Assembly (NCBI GenBank): GCA_917880885.1
Contig: OU862913.1
Location: forward strand, 3,100,001-3,164,000
DNA length: 64,000 nt
From: Limnephilus marmoratus
Taxonomy: Eukaryota > Arthropoda > Insecta > Trichoptera > Limnephilidae
Direction of reading: 5' to 3'
Shown: one piece after another, positions 21,824 through 32,066 of the stretch
How positions within the stretch are numbered: position 1 is the stretch's first letter
How the letters are laid out: each line of letters opens with the position of its first letter
The notes under the pieces: generated by a model
Seen by the model: the letters and a program-made list of their open reading frames with translations, nothing else
Told to the model about the DNA's origin: nothing
Databases searched by the model: none
Program-made: the position numbers and the translations under genes

Positions 21824-24746
21824 GCAACATTTATTATAATTACAATTTTACAACAAATATATAATTTTTTTTACAGGTATTTTTTTTTTACTACCCTTCC
21901 ATTTAAAGCATTTGCTTGTGTATGGAAGGGGAGTGTACATAAATGCTATTAGTTATAAGTTAGTACTTAAATAATTAATTGTACATAAATATATGTGAGC
22001 TGCAGTATTTATTTGATAATGGTGTGAATTTTTAAAAAAAAAGAAAGAATGTAATGGAAAACTAAGGATATTTGTAAGATTAATTGACAGTAATTTTTTT
22101 CTTAAGAATATTTTTAAAATGTCTCTTGACAGAGAGCATTATTCGGGTTTTATCATTAATGCTTCTGATTTCTTCTGGTAGACGATTGAAAAAAGTTCTT
22201 CCCTGGTAAGTATAATGATGCTGTGCAAAAGACGTATTTAGTTTTGGGCATAGAAAAACATGTTTAAGTCGAGTTCTGTTTTCATTTAAAAATGGATATT
22301 TATCTTTTTCCTTTATAATTTGAATCAATGAATTTTTAATATATAAATCTTTAAATGTGGGTACTTGAAATTCTTCAAACAGGCGTTCTGTTGGGTAGTC
22401 TAAGGATTTTTTTAATATAATTTTAATAATTGTCCTTTGTACAATTTCTATTGGAAGAAGGTTACATTTATACGCGGATCCCCAACTAATAATAGCGTAT
22501 TGTAGAGTGGATTGAACTAAGGCATAGTAGATTAAATATAGATTTTTTATCGACAGAAAATTTCTAATTCTTAAAAATATATATATTAATTTTCTGATTT
22601 TGTTTACTACTTGACATATTTGTTCCTTCCATTTCAGATTTTTGTCGATAATTACTCCGAGATATTTAATTTTATTTGTTGTTTTTAATATTGTACAGTT
22701 TGATTTGCAATAATTTTGGCTATGAATTTTAGTATTATCGTGTATGACAATGTTAAAATTTTTGGGAGCATCGTTTGGATGGATTGCAAATGGAATTACA
22801 AATGTCTTTTCACTATTTAGTGATAGTAAATTAGTGTCGAAAAAATTCTTAAGCGTGTTGACGTCTTCTGTGGCCTTTAATTCTACATTTTCCCAAGTCT
22901 TTTCACTTATTATTAATACTGTATCGTCGGCGTATGATGTAATTTGACCATTTAAATGTTGAAAAAAAATATCATTTACATATATGGTAAAAAAAATTGG
23001 TCCAAGCACTGTACCTTGCGGGATTCCAAAGCTTGAAATCTCTCGATCACTATTAACATGATTGATTTTTACCACTTGAGGGCGGTTTTTTAAGTAGTTT
23101 GTGATCCATTTAATCGCGTTGCCTTTAATGCCAATATCATTTAATTTTTTTAATAGCATCTCATGGGATATGCTATCGAATGCCTTTCTGAGGTCAATAA
23201 ATATACCCGCACATTTTTTACCTTTATCTAATGATTCGTAAATGTATGAAGTTACGTTAGCAATGGCATCTTGTGTGCTGAGCGATTTAATAAAACCAAA
23301 CTGGTTTTTGTGTAGTATTTTATTACTATCTAGGAAATTTACCAATTGTTTTTTTACTATTTTTTCAAATATCTTTCCTATGTTAGAAATTAGACAAATT
23401 GGGCGATAATTCGTTACTTGTTGCGGATCACCAGATTTGTAAATAGGTGAGATTATTGTGTTTTTGTAATTCATTGGAAATATTCCTTTCGTTAAACTCA
23501 AGTTTATTAAATGAGTGATGGGTTTTATTAAGTAAGATTTCATAGATTTTAACATTTGTGCCGTAATAGAATCAAAACCGGGAGACGAACCTCCTTTCAT
23601 ATTTTCTATTATTTTTAAGATTTCACATTCTGTTGTTATTTCAAATGTTGAAAGTATATTACGTTTCTGTAATTTTTTATTTTTTTGTTTTTCTGGGTTA
23701 GAAGGCTTATGAATATTTTTCGCAAGATTTTTTCCAACATTTGCAAAGAAGGAATTAAATATGTTTGCACATTGTTTAGGCTGTAAATTGGCATCTATAA
23801 TTTTTTTATCATGTTCGATGTACTTAATATTTTGTGTTTTTTTTGTATTGTCTATGGCCAAATTCACAGTTTTCCACATTTGTTTATGGTTATTTTCTGA
23901 AGATAATATTTTATTTTTAAAGAACTCTTCCTTGCTTTTTTTAATATAAGATGTTAATTTATTTTTATATTTTTTATAAAAAATATATGCTTTTTCATCA
24001 TGGGGATTTTTTAAAGTTGTTTTATAAAGTTTTTCTTTGTTTCTGATAGATATTATAAGTCCTTTGGTAATCCAAGGTTTTAAACATCTTAATTTTGATT
24101 TTATGTGTATTATTATTTCAGTTGTCGAATTTTTAATGTGTTGTGACAGGATTTTTTCAAAGTTTTTCGAACATATTTCGGTATCATCACTCTTTAAAAC
24201 ATTGTTCCAATTTTCCATTTTTAGTTTTTCAGAGAGAATAGTCATGTCTATTGTTGATTTTTTGGATACTAAATTATGTTTTTTATGTTTAATATTATTA
24301 TTATACAGAAGTAAGCATGAATGATGATCAGTTATGTTAGTTTTCCAAACAATTGATTTTAGTTTGTGAAGATCTTTAATGTTTACGTTTGCCCAAATGT
24401 GATCTAAACAAGATGGAGTATGTTCTTTTATTTCTCTAGTATTTTTATTTATGCAAGATATGAAATTTTGTTCAGTCATACAATTGATGTATTCAGTTTT
24501 GTTACTATTTTCTATTTTTTCATTAATGTTCACATTAAAATCACCCACCACGAAGCAGAGTTTATTTTTTAATTTTAATAATATGTATTTGAGGTCATTA
24601 ATAAACGTAATAATACTTGAGCCATGCGTTCTATAGATAGCTATTAAATGATATATTGATTTGCCGAGTTTGAAATGTACTTCGATGCAGTTTACCAAAT
24701 GTATTGGGTGTTCTATAATGTTAACAATACTAAATTTATTATTATT
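21790..24746 (-). mobile_element. inner LINE copy inserted in gypsy RT
   Basis: The same family as the outer LINE, 5'-truncated within the endonuclease region. The oligo-T tail at 21790 lies at the gypsy junction. The other end is at about 24743-24746, where similarity to the outer copy (29392-29405) stops. Only about three bases (TAT) could serve as target duplication. Its ORF is open throughout, so it is younger or better preserved than the outer copy. Confidence 0.9.
22080..24746 (-). CDS. LINE ORF2 protein: endonuclease (partial) and reverse transcriptase
   Basis: About 888 codons without a stop. Reading down the strand: endonuclease motifs FVVGDFNVN (near 24540) and SCLDHIWANVN; then RT motifs NYRPICLISNIGKIFEK, IDLRKAFDSISHEML, GIPQGTVLGPIFF and SYADDTVLI (YADD near 22926-22937); then the C-terminal domain ending KITVN. 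The open frame extends to 24785 only by chance, into gypsy sequence. The true N-terminus is absent by 5' truncation. The ADD residues and the endonuclease Asp/Asn are intact in what remains. Confidence 0.92.
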   Translation of the reverse strand, partial: NNNKFSIVNIIEHPIHLVNCIEVHFKLGKSIYHLIAIYRTHGSSIITFINDLKYILLKLKNKLCFVVGDFNVNINEKIENSNKTEYINCMTEQNFISCINKNTREIKEHTPSCLDHIWANVNIKDLHKLKSIVWKTNITDHHSCLLLYNNNIKHKKHNLVSKKSTIDMTILSEKLKMENWNNVLKSDDTEICSKNFEKILSQHIKNSTTEIIIHIKSKLRCLKPWITKGLIISIRNKEKLYKTTLKNPHDEKAYIFYKKYKNKLTSYIKKSKEEFFKNKILSSENNHKQMWKTVNLAIDNTKKTQNIKYIEHDKKIIDANLQPKQCANIFNSFFANVGKNLAKNIHKPSNPEKQKNKKLQKRNILSTFEITTECEILKIIENMKGGSSPGFDSITAQMLKSMKSYLIKPITHLINLSLTKGIFPMNYKNTIISPIYKSGDPQQVTNYRPICLISNIGKIFEKIVKKQLVNFLDSNKILHKNQFGFIKSLSTQDAIANVTSYIYESLDKGKKCAGIFIDLRKAFDSISHEMLLKKLNDIGIKGNAIKWITNYLKNRPQVVKINHVNSDREISSFGIPQGTVLGPIFFTIYVNDIFFQHLNGQITSYADDTVLIISEKTWENVELKATEDVNTLKNFFDTNLLSLNSEKTFVIPFAIHPNDAPKNFNIVIHDNTKIHSQNYCKSNCTILKTTNKIKYLGVIIDKNLKWKEQICQVVNKIRKLIYIFLRIRNFLSIKNLYLIYYALVQSTLQYAIISWGSAYKCNLLPIEIVQRTIIKIILKKSLDYPTERLFEEFQVPTFKDLYIKNSLIQIIKEKDKYPFLNENRTRLKHVFLCPKLNTSFAQHHYTYQGRTFFNRLPEEIRSINDKTRIMLSVKRHFKNILKKKITVN

Positions 24747-26820
24747 TATAAAACTGCATTTGTTACACAAGAAGGTCATTTTCAATGGACGTGTCTCCCG
24801 TTTGGGTTGAGGACGGCCCCAGCCATTTTAGATGACATATTAATTTTTTCAAGAACTTTTGAAGAACATATGCAACATATATCGAGACTAATGGAGGCAA
24901 TTCTAACAGAAGGCTTTAGACTAAAATTTTCGAAATGTACTTTTGCAAAAAATTATGCAAAATATTTAGGTCACATAATAGAAAACAATTCAATCAGACC
25001 TCTGAAAGATTATTTAACCGCTGTCAAAAACTTTCCAGTTCCGGAAACAAAAAAAAAATATACGCCAATTCCTAGGAAAAATAAATTTTCATCATAAATT
25101 TGTACCACACAGTGCGATTATCCTGGACCCGTTACACAATTTATTACGGAAAGACGTGAAATTCATATGGTCCACAGAATGTCAGGAAACATTTGATAAA
25201 ATAAAAGCATTGTTATGTTCAGAACCACTTCTGAATATCTTTGACCCTGAACTACCAATAAGCATTTACACGGATGCTAGTATCAAAGGAGTGGGAGCAG
25301 TGCTGAAACAAAAAGATAAAAACGGGGACTGTAAGCCGGTTGCTTATTTTTCAAAAAAAATGACTGAAGCTCAAAAAAAGAAGAAAGCAATATACCTAGA
25401 ATGTCTGGCAATAAAAGAAGCTGTGAAATATTGGCAACACTGGCTTATGGGAAAAGAATTTACGGTCTACTCAGATCATAAACCATTAGAAAATATGAAC
25501 ATAAAGGCTAGAACCGACGAAGAACAAGGGGATTTGACGTATTATTTATCCCAATATCAATTTAAAATTAAATATAACCCAGGAAAATCAAACCAAGAAG
25601 CAGACTGTTTAAGCAGAAATCCAGTTCTAGAACCTTATGAAAATACTGATGACTTTTTAAAAGTAGTAAATTTAATAAACCTAGAAGATATAAAAAAGGA
25701 CCAACACACCAATCTAGACTTACAAAATGGAAAACTTATATTGGAGAATGAAATATACTACAAAAAGAATAAAAGAAGGAAAAAAATTGTACTATCAGAA
25801 CAACTTAGCAAAAGTCTAATAACGAATGTCCACGATACTTACTGCCATATTGGGAGAACCCAGATGACAAATAAAATAACACCATTCTATACAGCAAAGA
25901 ATATCATCGAAAACATTAAACAAATTTGTGAAGAATGTGAAATTTGTATTAAAAACAAATCAAGGAGGAAGCCAAAATATGGTTTAATGTCACATTTAGG
26001 TCCAGCAGCACGTCCCTTTGAAATTATATCTATTGATACCATTGGAGGCTTTGGAGGGTCACGCTCAACAAAGAAATATTTACATCTTCTGGTTGATCAT
26101 TTCACAAGATATGCTTATATTTTCGCATCAAAAAATCAAAGCTCCAGTGATTTTATAAAATTATTAAAAAATGTGTCACAAGGATACAACATTGATATGG
26201 TATTAACGGACCAATACCCTGGTATAAATTCCAAAGAATTTAAAGAATTTCTGAAGAAGGAGAACATAAGAATGGTTTTCACTGCTGTGGATGCACCATT
26301 TTCAAACGGGCTGAATGAAAGGCTAAATCAAACTTTAGTCAATAAGATAAGATGTAAAATAAATGAAAGTGATAAGAAAACATCATGGACTACGATTGCA
26401 CAGAAATGTGTAGAAAAATATAACGAAACAGAACACACAGTCACCAAGTTTGCTCCAAAATACCTCTTGGAAGGCGAAAATGTGAATATTCTACCACTTG
26501 AATTGAAATCAAGACATACAAGTGAAGACCTGAAAAGAGATAGGGAACTAGCTCTTAAGAACACAATAAAATCACACAACTATAATAAAAAAATATTCGA
26601 CATACACAGGGAAGAATATAAATTGGAAGTGGGAGACAGAGTCTACGTGGAAAACGGAAATCGACTAAATAGGAAGAAATTGGAGGAATTGCGGATTGGA
26701 CCATACAAAATTCTAAAGAAGGTCTCAAATTCAATCTATGAAGTTGATACCGGACACAGGAAAGCAGAATCAAACCTCTACCACATTACAAGACTGTGTC
26801 CAGTGTTTGCTAGTAAATGA
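24747..26820 (+). pseudogene. gypsy pol, 3' part: RT end, RNase H, integrase
   Basis: 24747-25097 has LPFGLRTAPAI directly fused to LDDILIFS, so the stretch normally between these two RT motifs is deleted. A frameshift in an A-run near 25062 separates it from 25156-26820, which is open. That part holds RNase H (IYTDASIKGVGAVLKQ near 25264, HKPLEN near 25474) and the integrase His/Cys finger (HIGRTQ, then CEECEIC). The catalytic triad is Asp 26034, Asp 26209 and Glu 26317, the last two with 35 residues between, followed by a C-terminal domain ending at the stop 26818-26820. Confidence 0.92.
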
Positions 26821-26856
26821 ACAATTGCATGCATTCTCTTTTGCAATTGTTTCTCC

Positions 26857-26869
26857 CTAGGGGGGGAGA
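26857..26869 (+). promoter_or_regulatory. gypsy polypurine tract
   Basis: A purine run (aggggggaga) lies directly before TGTAAAG at the start of the 3' LTR, the position expected of the plus-strand primer. Confidence 0.8.
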
Positions 26870-27240
26870 TGTAAAGAAAACCACTTATGAGTGCTTTCCT
26901 TAAGATTGTATTCACTGAGTAAGTACTGAGTAAGTACTGAGCTAGTTGGTGGCCCACTAGATATAAAACAAATGAATCAAGTTAGGAAAATATAACTGTC
27001 AGAATTATTGGATTAACAATTCCTGAAAATATTATCTAATTTTATTTATTATTTAATAAAGAAACCTGAAATAAGGGCTTTAAATGTTGTTTCTTTTGTT
27101 TTTATAGGTAAGTGAATCTTTTGTTAACCGATAATATAATTTTTAAGAGTTGTAAATACGTAGTATTAATAAATCTTTTGTTTTTATAGAGAAACGCAAT
27201 TACGCCTTTGTTTTATTCAAGAATATAAAAAATCATTATA
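26870..27240 (+). repeat. gypsy 3' LTR
   Basis: 371 bp, TGTAAAG to CATTATA, followed by the target duplication TATA. Compared with the 5' LTR it has one extra gagtaagtact repeat unit and a few substitutions. Confidence 0.9.
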
Positions 27241-27244
27241 TATA

Positions 27245-29723
27245 TATTAATTTTCTGATTTTGTTTACTACTTGACATATTTGCTCCTTCCATTTCAGAT
27301 TTTTGTCGATAATTACTCCGAGATATTTAATTTTATTTGTTGTTTTTAATATTGTACAGTTTGATTTGCAATAATTTTGGCTATGAATTTTAGTATTATC
27401 GTGTATGACAATGTTAAAATTTTTGGGAGCATCGTTTGGATGGATTGCAAATGGAATTACAAATGTCTTTTCACTATTTAGTGATAGTAAATTAGTGTCG
27501 AAAAAATTCTTAAGCGTGTTGATGTCTTCTGTGGCCTTTAATTCTACATTTTCCCAAGTCTTTTCACTTATTATTAATACTGTATCGTCGGCGTATGATG
27601 TAATTTGACCATTTAAATGTTGAAAAAAAATATCATTTACATATATGGTAAAAAAAATTGGTCCAAGCACTGTACCTTGCGGGATTCCAAAGCTTGAAAT
27701 CTCTTGATCACTATTAACATGATTGATTTTTACCACTTGAGGGCGGTTTTTTAAGTAGTTTGTGATCCATTTAATCGCGTTGCCTTTTATGCCAAAATCA
27801 TTTAATTTTTTTAATAGCATCTCATGGGATATGCTATCGAATGCCTTTCTGAGGTCAATAAATATGCCCGCACATTTTTTACCTTTATCTAATGTTTCGT
27901 AAATGTATGAAGTTACGTTAGCAATTGCAATCTTGTGTGCTGAGTGATTTAATAAAACCAAACTGGTATTTGTGTAGTATTTTATTACTATCTAGGAAAT
28001 TTACCAATTGTTTTTTTACTATTATTTCAAAGATCTTTCCTATGTTAGAAATTAGACAAATTGGGCGATAATTCGTTACTTGGTGTAGATCACCAGATTT
28101 GTAAATAGGTGAGATTATTGTGTTTTTGTAGTTCATTGGAAATATTCCTTTCGTTAAACTCAAGTTTATTAAATGAGTGATGGGTTTTATTAAGTAAGAT
28201 TTCATAGATTTTAACATGTGTGCCGTAATAGAATCAAAACCGGGAGATGAACCTCCTTTCATATTTTCTATTATTTTTAAAATTTCACATTCTGTTGTTA
28301 TTTCAAATTTTGAAAGTATATTACGTTTCTGTAGATTTTTATTTTTATGTTTTTCTGGGTTAGAAGGTTTATGAATATTTTTCGCAAGATTTTTTCCAAC
28401 ATTTGCAAAGAAGGAATTAAATATGTTTGCACATTGTTTAGGCTGTAAATTGGCATCTATAATTTTTTTATCATGTTCGATGTATTTAATATTTTGTGTC
28501 TTTTTTGTATTGTCTATGGCCAAATTCACAGTTTTCCACATTTGTTTATGGTTATTTTCTGAAAATAATATTTTATTTTTAAAGAACTCTTCCTTACTTT
28601 TTTTAATATAAGATGTTAATTTATTTTTATATTTTTTATAAAAAATATATGCTTTTTCATCATGGGGATTTTTTAAAGTTGTTTTATTAAGTTTTTCTTT
28701 GTTTCTGATAGATATTATAAGTCCTTTGGTAATCCAAGGTTTTAAACATTTTAATTTTGATTTTATATGTATTATTATTTCAGTTGTCGAATTTTTAATG
28801 TGTTGTGACAGGATTTTTTCAAAGTTAGTCGAACATATTTCGGTATCATAACTCTTTAAAACATTGTTCCAATCTTCCATTTTTAGTTTTTCAGAGAGAA
28901 TAGTCATGTCTATTGTTGATTTTTTGGGTACAAAATAATGTTTTTTATGTTTAATATTATTATTATACAGAAGTAAGCATGAATGATGATCAGTTATGTT
29001 AGTTTTCCAAACAATTGATTTTAGTTTGTGAAGATCTTTAATGTTTACGTTTGTCCAAATGTGATCTAAACAAGATGGAGTATGTTCTTTTATTTTTCTA
29101 GTATTTTTATTTATGCAAGATATGAAATTTTGTTCAGTCATACAATTGATGTATTCAGTTTTGTTACTATTTTCTATTTTTTCATTAATGTTCACATTAA
29201 AATCACCCACCACGAAGCAGAGTTTATTTTTTAATTTTAATAATATGTATTTGAGGTCATTAATAAACGTAATAATACTTGAGCCATGCGTTCTATAGAT
29301 AGTTATTAAATGATATATTGATTTGCCGAGTTTGAAATGTACTTCGATGCAGTTTACCAAATGTATTGGGTGTTCTATAATGTTAACAATACTAAATTTA
29401 TTATTTGCAAATATTATTATTCACGAATTTTTGTTGATATCTACTTTGGTAGAAATATAATTGTACTCCGGTAAGTGATAAGACGGTGACTCAGCGTTTG
29501 TAAATGTTTCAGTTAACACTATGAAGTCCGGCTTTTTGATTAAATTATTTATTTTTAGAATTAGTTCATCTAAATTTTTCTGAATGCTACGGATGTTTAT
29601 GTGCATAATAATAATATCATTGATGTTTTTAGAAATAATTTTGTTACATGAATCAGTACAAATACATTCATATTCTTGAATTTTAATATTTAATTCTAAT
29701 TCGCTATTTAAGAAATCATCCAT
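27245..29723 (-). pseudogene. outer LINE ORF2, N-terminal and central part
   Basis: ORF2 begins with ATG at 29723. Its start (MHINIRSIQKNLDELILK, then FIVLTETFTN) is the first part of an APE-type endonuclease. A TGA at 29421-29423 breaks the frame, which resumes at once and runs to about 27925 with the same endonuclease and RT motifs as the inner copy. There one extra base shifts the frame, and 27245-27961 continues with YADD and the rest to the gypsy insertion point. It complements the C-terminal piece at 18914-19413. Confidence 0.9.
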
Positions 29724-29760
29724 TTAATTAATGTATTTTGCAAAATTATATATAATTTTC

Positions 29761-30264
29761 TTATTCAATGTCGTAGTTTATTATTTCTTTGGCTAATTTA
29801 AGCATGTAAGAACGGAACTTACATGTTTCGCTGTTTGTTCGGTGGTCTATTTCATTCATTTTACTGTTGAAGGAGTTTATTTCTTTCTTCTTGTTAGCTG
29901 AGTGACAGTTAGCGCATTTGGGCGGTAGTTCCAGGGATTTACACTCGGAGATGGGATGATCTTCTGAACAGTGCTTGCATGTTGGTTTATTCATTTTATT
30001 GTAGCATTTTTGTGCTGTGTGTCCGAATCTTTGACAATGGAAACATTGGGTAAGAACGTTACAATCGGTTACATAGATTCTCATGAATCCTAGATGAATT
30101 TTTTTTTCTATTTATAAGATGTAGTCTCAATTCTGGATTTGTTTGGAGAATTAAGTTTTTGCTGTTAGTTTTTTTGTTCGTAATGATGGCTTTAACTTGT
30201 AATATATTTTTATCTTGGTATTTTTCACATATCATTTTGATGTCGTTGTTTTGTTCAATTATGT
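29761..30264 (-). pseudogene. LINE ORF1 (gag-like, zinc knuckles)
   Basis: 29761-30084 has CFHCQRFGHTAQKC followed by CKHCSEDHPISEC and CANCHSANKK, the Cys/His knuckles typical of Jockey-type ORF1 proteins. The upstream part (CEKYQDKNILQVKAI, then NPELRLHL) is in another frame, 30059-30343; the shift is in an A-run near 30105. Beyond about 30265 the frame runs into decayed zinc-finger DNA. The product would bind LINE RNA in a nucleoprotein particle if intact. Confidence 0.85.
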
Positions 30265-30613
30265 CTTCTAAGAACACAATTATGGTTTTAATTAAGAGTG
30301 AATCTGTTCGCGAGTTATCAGTTTTAATAAGTATTACTCTCATAATATGCGTACGGTTTTCCTACGAATTGCGAAATCTACAGTTAAAAAAAATAAATTA
30401 TTGATATTTTTAATAAATAATAAAAAAAAAGTTGGATTCGTACACCAAAGTATTGTAGAACATTTTCAAATAATGATTTTAAATGGTTTAAATTTTTCCA
30501 AAATAATATTATTAGGTATTTATTATGAAAATTTGCCGCCCCCTTTAAAAGTGCCACCCAGGGCGGGCCGTCCCCCTCCCCCCCTCCCTTCCGCACCGAC
30601 CGCTATGCCACTG
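30265..30613 (-). other. right remainder of the hAT-like element with decayed finger repeats
   Basis: 30265-30380 matches 43480-43560 (agtgaatctgt, then ctctcataatatg, then ctttcctacgaatt), so the finger array continues here after the LINE. 30530-30613 is the G/C-rich inverted terminus ending in GCCACTG. Confidence 0.6.
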
Positions 30614-31010
30614 GGATAAACTAACTAAACTAATTGCTGCACATTTGTTAGAAAAGTTTTATTTAAAAAAAAAATTAAGTTAGTTTTAAATTTTACTAAC
30701 AAGTAGATATGTGTCGAAATAGGTACTTAGCAGAAAATACTTAAAAAATTAAGTTACAAATGTACATAAAAAATAAAACTTCAAAACAAAATAATAATAA
30801 ATGTTTAATTGTCGTCGTTTTTTTGTTACCAGTAGAGATAATAACATCCTCAATGGGATCCGCGTTTAGGATTTCATTCTGGATTTCAAGAATAATATGA
30901 AGTACCTAATTATAAATTCATAAAATAGTGCCTTAGAAAAATGATTGTAAAATAAATTATATTGTGTTTTTTTAACGCAGTGCAGTTTATCGTTTGCTTC
31001 TAAATATTTT
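30614..31010. other. AT-rich DNA, nothing recognised
   Basis: No ORF of note, hairpin or repeat match. Confidence 0.5.
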
Positions 31011-31126
31011 TCCCGTTTAGATTTAACTTACTATGCCGCAGGGGTAGGCAGAGAGGATAGGCCGTTATACAAAATTGTCTCGGCGCACACTTCTTGCCAC
31101 ATTAATTTCTTACAACATGTCTAATA
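31011..31126. repeat. LINE tail fragment, interrupted by a hairpin element
   Basis: ggggtaggcagagaggat followed by ggcgcacacttcttgccac matches 50705-50790 (ggggtaggcagggaagac, then ggcacacactctttgcc). After the hairpin the match continues at about 31393-31425 (cttgacatgatcc against tttgacatggccc at 50820). It looks like a 3' fragment of an RTE-like LINE. Confidence 0.5.
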
Positions 31127-31392
31127 CCTACAATACACGATATCTTTTTTCAGCCCGATTACCATACAGAGACCAAAGAAAAAAATTTCGCTTGCCGCGA
31201 TCGCTATTTTCTTATCTACGATTTCAATTGGCATCACAGCAAACAATACAGGAACCATATTGTTTGCTATGATGCCAACTGAAATCGTAGATATGAAAAT
31301 TGATATGAAAATAGCGATCGCGTAAAGCAAAAATTTATGCCTTTGGTCACTATACTGGAATCGGCCTGAAAATATATATCGTGTATTGTAGG
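31127..31392. repeat. 266-bp near-perfect hairpin (fold-back element)
   Basis: The arms run from cctacaatacacgatat inward to gcaaacaat and back from attgtttgc to atatcgtgtattgtagg, about 127 bases each, around a loop of about 11 bases. The right arm has a small internal duplication (gatatgaaaatt). It interrupts the LINE tail, so it is an inserted fold-back or MITE-like element. No target duplication is certain. Confidence 0.85.
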
Positions 31393-31429
31393 CTATACTC
31401 TTGACATGATCCGACCTAAGTATTTGTTT

Positions 31430-31840
31430 TTTACATTAGCCGCACACAAGAAGTTCAGAGGAAAAATATTCCTCAGGCAGTGGCGTAGCTACGCCATAGG
31501 TGGCTAGCATAGGTGGCACCCGGGGCGGTCCACCCCCTTCGCTACGCCGCTGTCCTAAGGGCCTATAACATTTTTGGGGATACTGTGTATAGTGATCCTT
31601 TTAAGGGAAGGAGAAGAACTCCTCTCTCTGCCTTGCACCCACTGCGATGCAAGGCAGAGAGAATCCGGCTGGAGAGATCTAGTTTAGGACTCCTGATCCG
31701 GCTCGCCAGGAAGTAGTTGGGCAAAAACATTCGCCGCCGAGACCTGGACAAACCTCGCCCAATGAACATGAACATTCCTACTAAGTCATCAAATGCAGCG
31801 AACCTCTTGATGTGACCTACAGCAAGGGGGTCGGTTATCT
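31430..31840 (-). repeat. dispersed LINE/SINE 3' repeat, copy 1
   Basis: Similar to 36600-36850, 38780-38880 and 42600-42985: a block around cacattag-ccacacag, gggcctatgtcatcttt and gctgtgtgg, then acccagacaaacctcacccc further on. In the 38.8-kb copy this block holds the C-terminus of a LINE RT on the minus strand. A MITE interrupts it at 31478-31552. Confidence 0.6.
31478..31552. mobile_element. 75-bp hAT-type MITE
   Basis: Starts CAGTGGCGTAGC and ends GCTACGCCGCTG, nearly perfect 12-bp inverted repeats. Flanks are TCCTCAGG and TCCTAAGG, an 8-bp duplication with one mismatch. The homologous repeat at 38812-38822 shows the empty site (ttccctcagggcctatg). The termini match those of 16628-30613. 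Confidence 0.85.
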
Positions 31841-32066
31841 AAAAAATGGTTCCAGTGGCGGCGGTACCCAAACATGCCTCCAAAATTTGATCCTGTTATT
31901 CACACTTACATTCACTATTCACATTCACGCCAGATATTTTCCTTACACATGTGTGAGTACTGCGTACTCACTGTCGTACGTTTGTATCAGCATTCCATTT
32001 CCAAAACAAGAAACTGTTCTGACTGCATCCATCTGAAACACCTTTGTGATATGCAAAACAACTTAC

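Larger units (their letters stand above)
19418..27240 (+). mobile_element. Ty3/gypsy LTR retrotransposon
   Basis: It has two closely similar LTRs (19418-19784 and 26870-27240), a polypurine tract just before the 3' LTR, gag, and pol in the order protease-RT-RNase H-integrase typical of gypsy. The target duplication is TATA (19414-19417 and 27241-27244), and the host LINE sequence resumes exactly after it. The RT is split by a second LINE (21790-24746). Other damage: a gag frameshift near 20470, loss of the segment just before the LDDILIFS motif near 24825, and a frameshift in an A-run near 25062. A primer-binding site is not obvious after the 5' LTR. Confidence 0.93.
18629..30264 (-). mobile_element. 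outer LINE, Jockey/CR1-type, split by a gypsy element
   Basis: The poly-T run at 18629 marks its 3' tail on the minus strand. Coding runs leftward from ORF1 (29761-about 30264) through ORF2 (29723-27245) and, after the gypsy insertion, ends at 18914. The two halves join in register at the gypsy target site TATA: the uninterrupted inner copy at 22560-22600 shows the expected empty sequence. The 5' end falls inside decayed zinc-finger sequence near 30265, so ORF1 is probably 5'-truncated. The copy is dead: frameshifts in ORF1 and near 27925, stops at 29421-29423 and 19316-19318. Confidence 0.88.
16628..30613. mobile_element. hAT-like TIR element containing a three-deep transposon nest
   Basis: The left end begins CAGTGGCGTAGCG and the right end, reverse-complemented, begins CAGTGGCATAGCGG. 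Both are followed by related G/C-rich blocks (gccgcccgggcgg at the left, its counterpart at 30540-30570 at the right). Flanking 8-mers are GCGTAAAC and GGATAAAC, 6 of 8 identical, which is a weak TSD. Without the inserted LINE (18629-30264) the element is only about 2.3 kb and consists mainly of decayed zinc-finger repeats. No transposase was seen. The same terminal sequence occurs in a 75-bp element at 31478-31552. Confidence 0.6.

Noticed and set aside
22744..24636. Several plus-strand ORFs of 61-95 residues within the inner LINE
   Set aside because: All are antisense to the LINE ORF2 and recur at the same places in the outer copy (27405, 28423, 29113).
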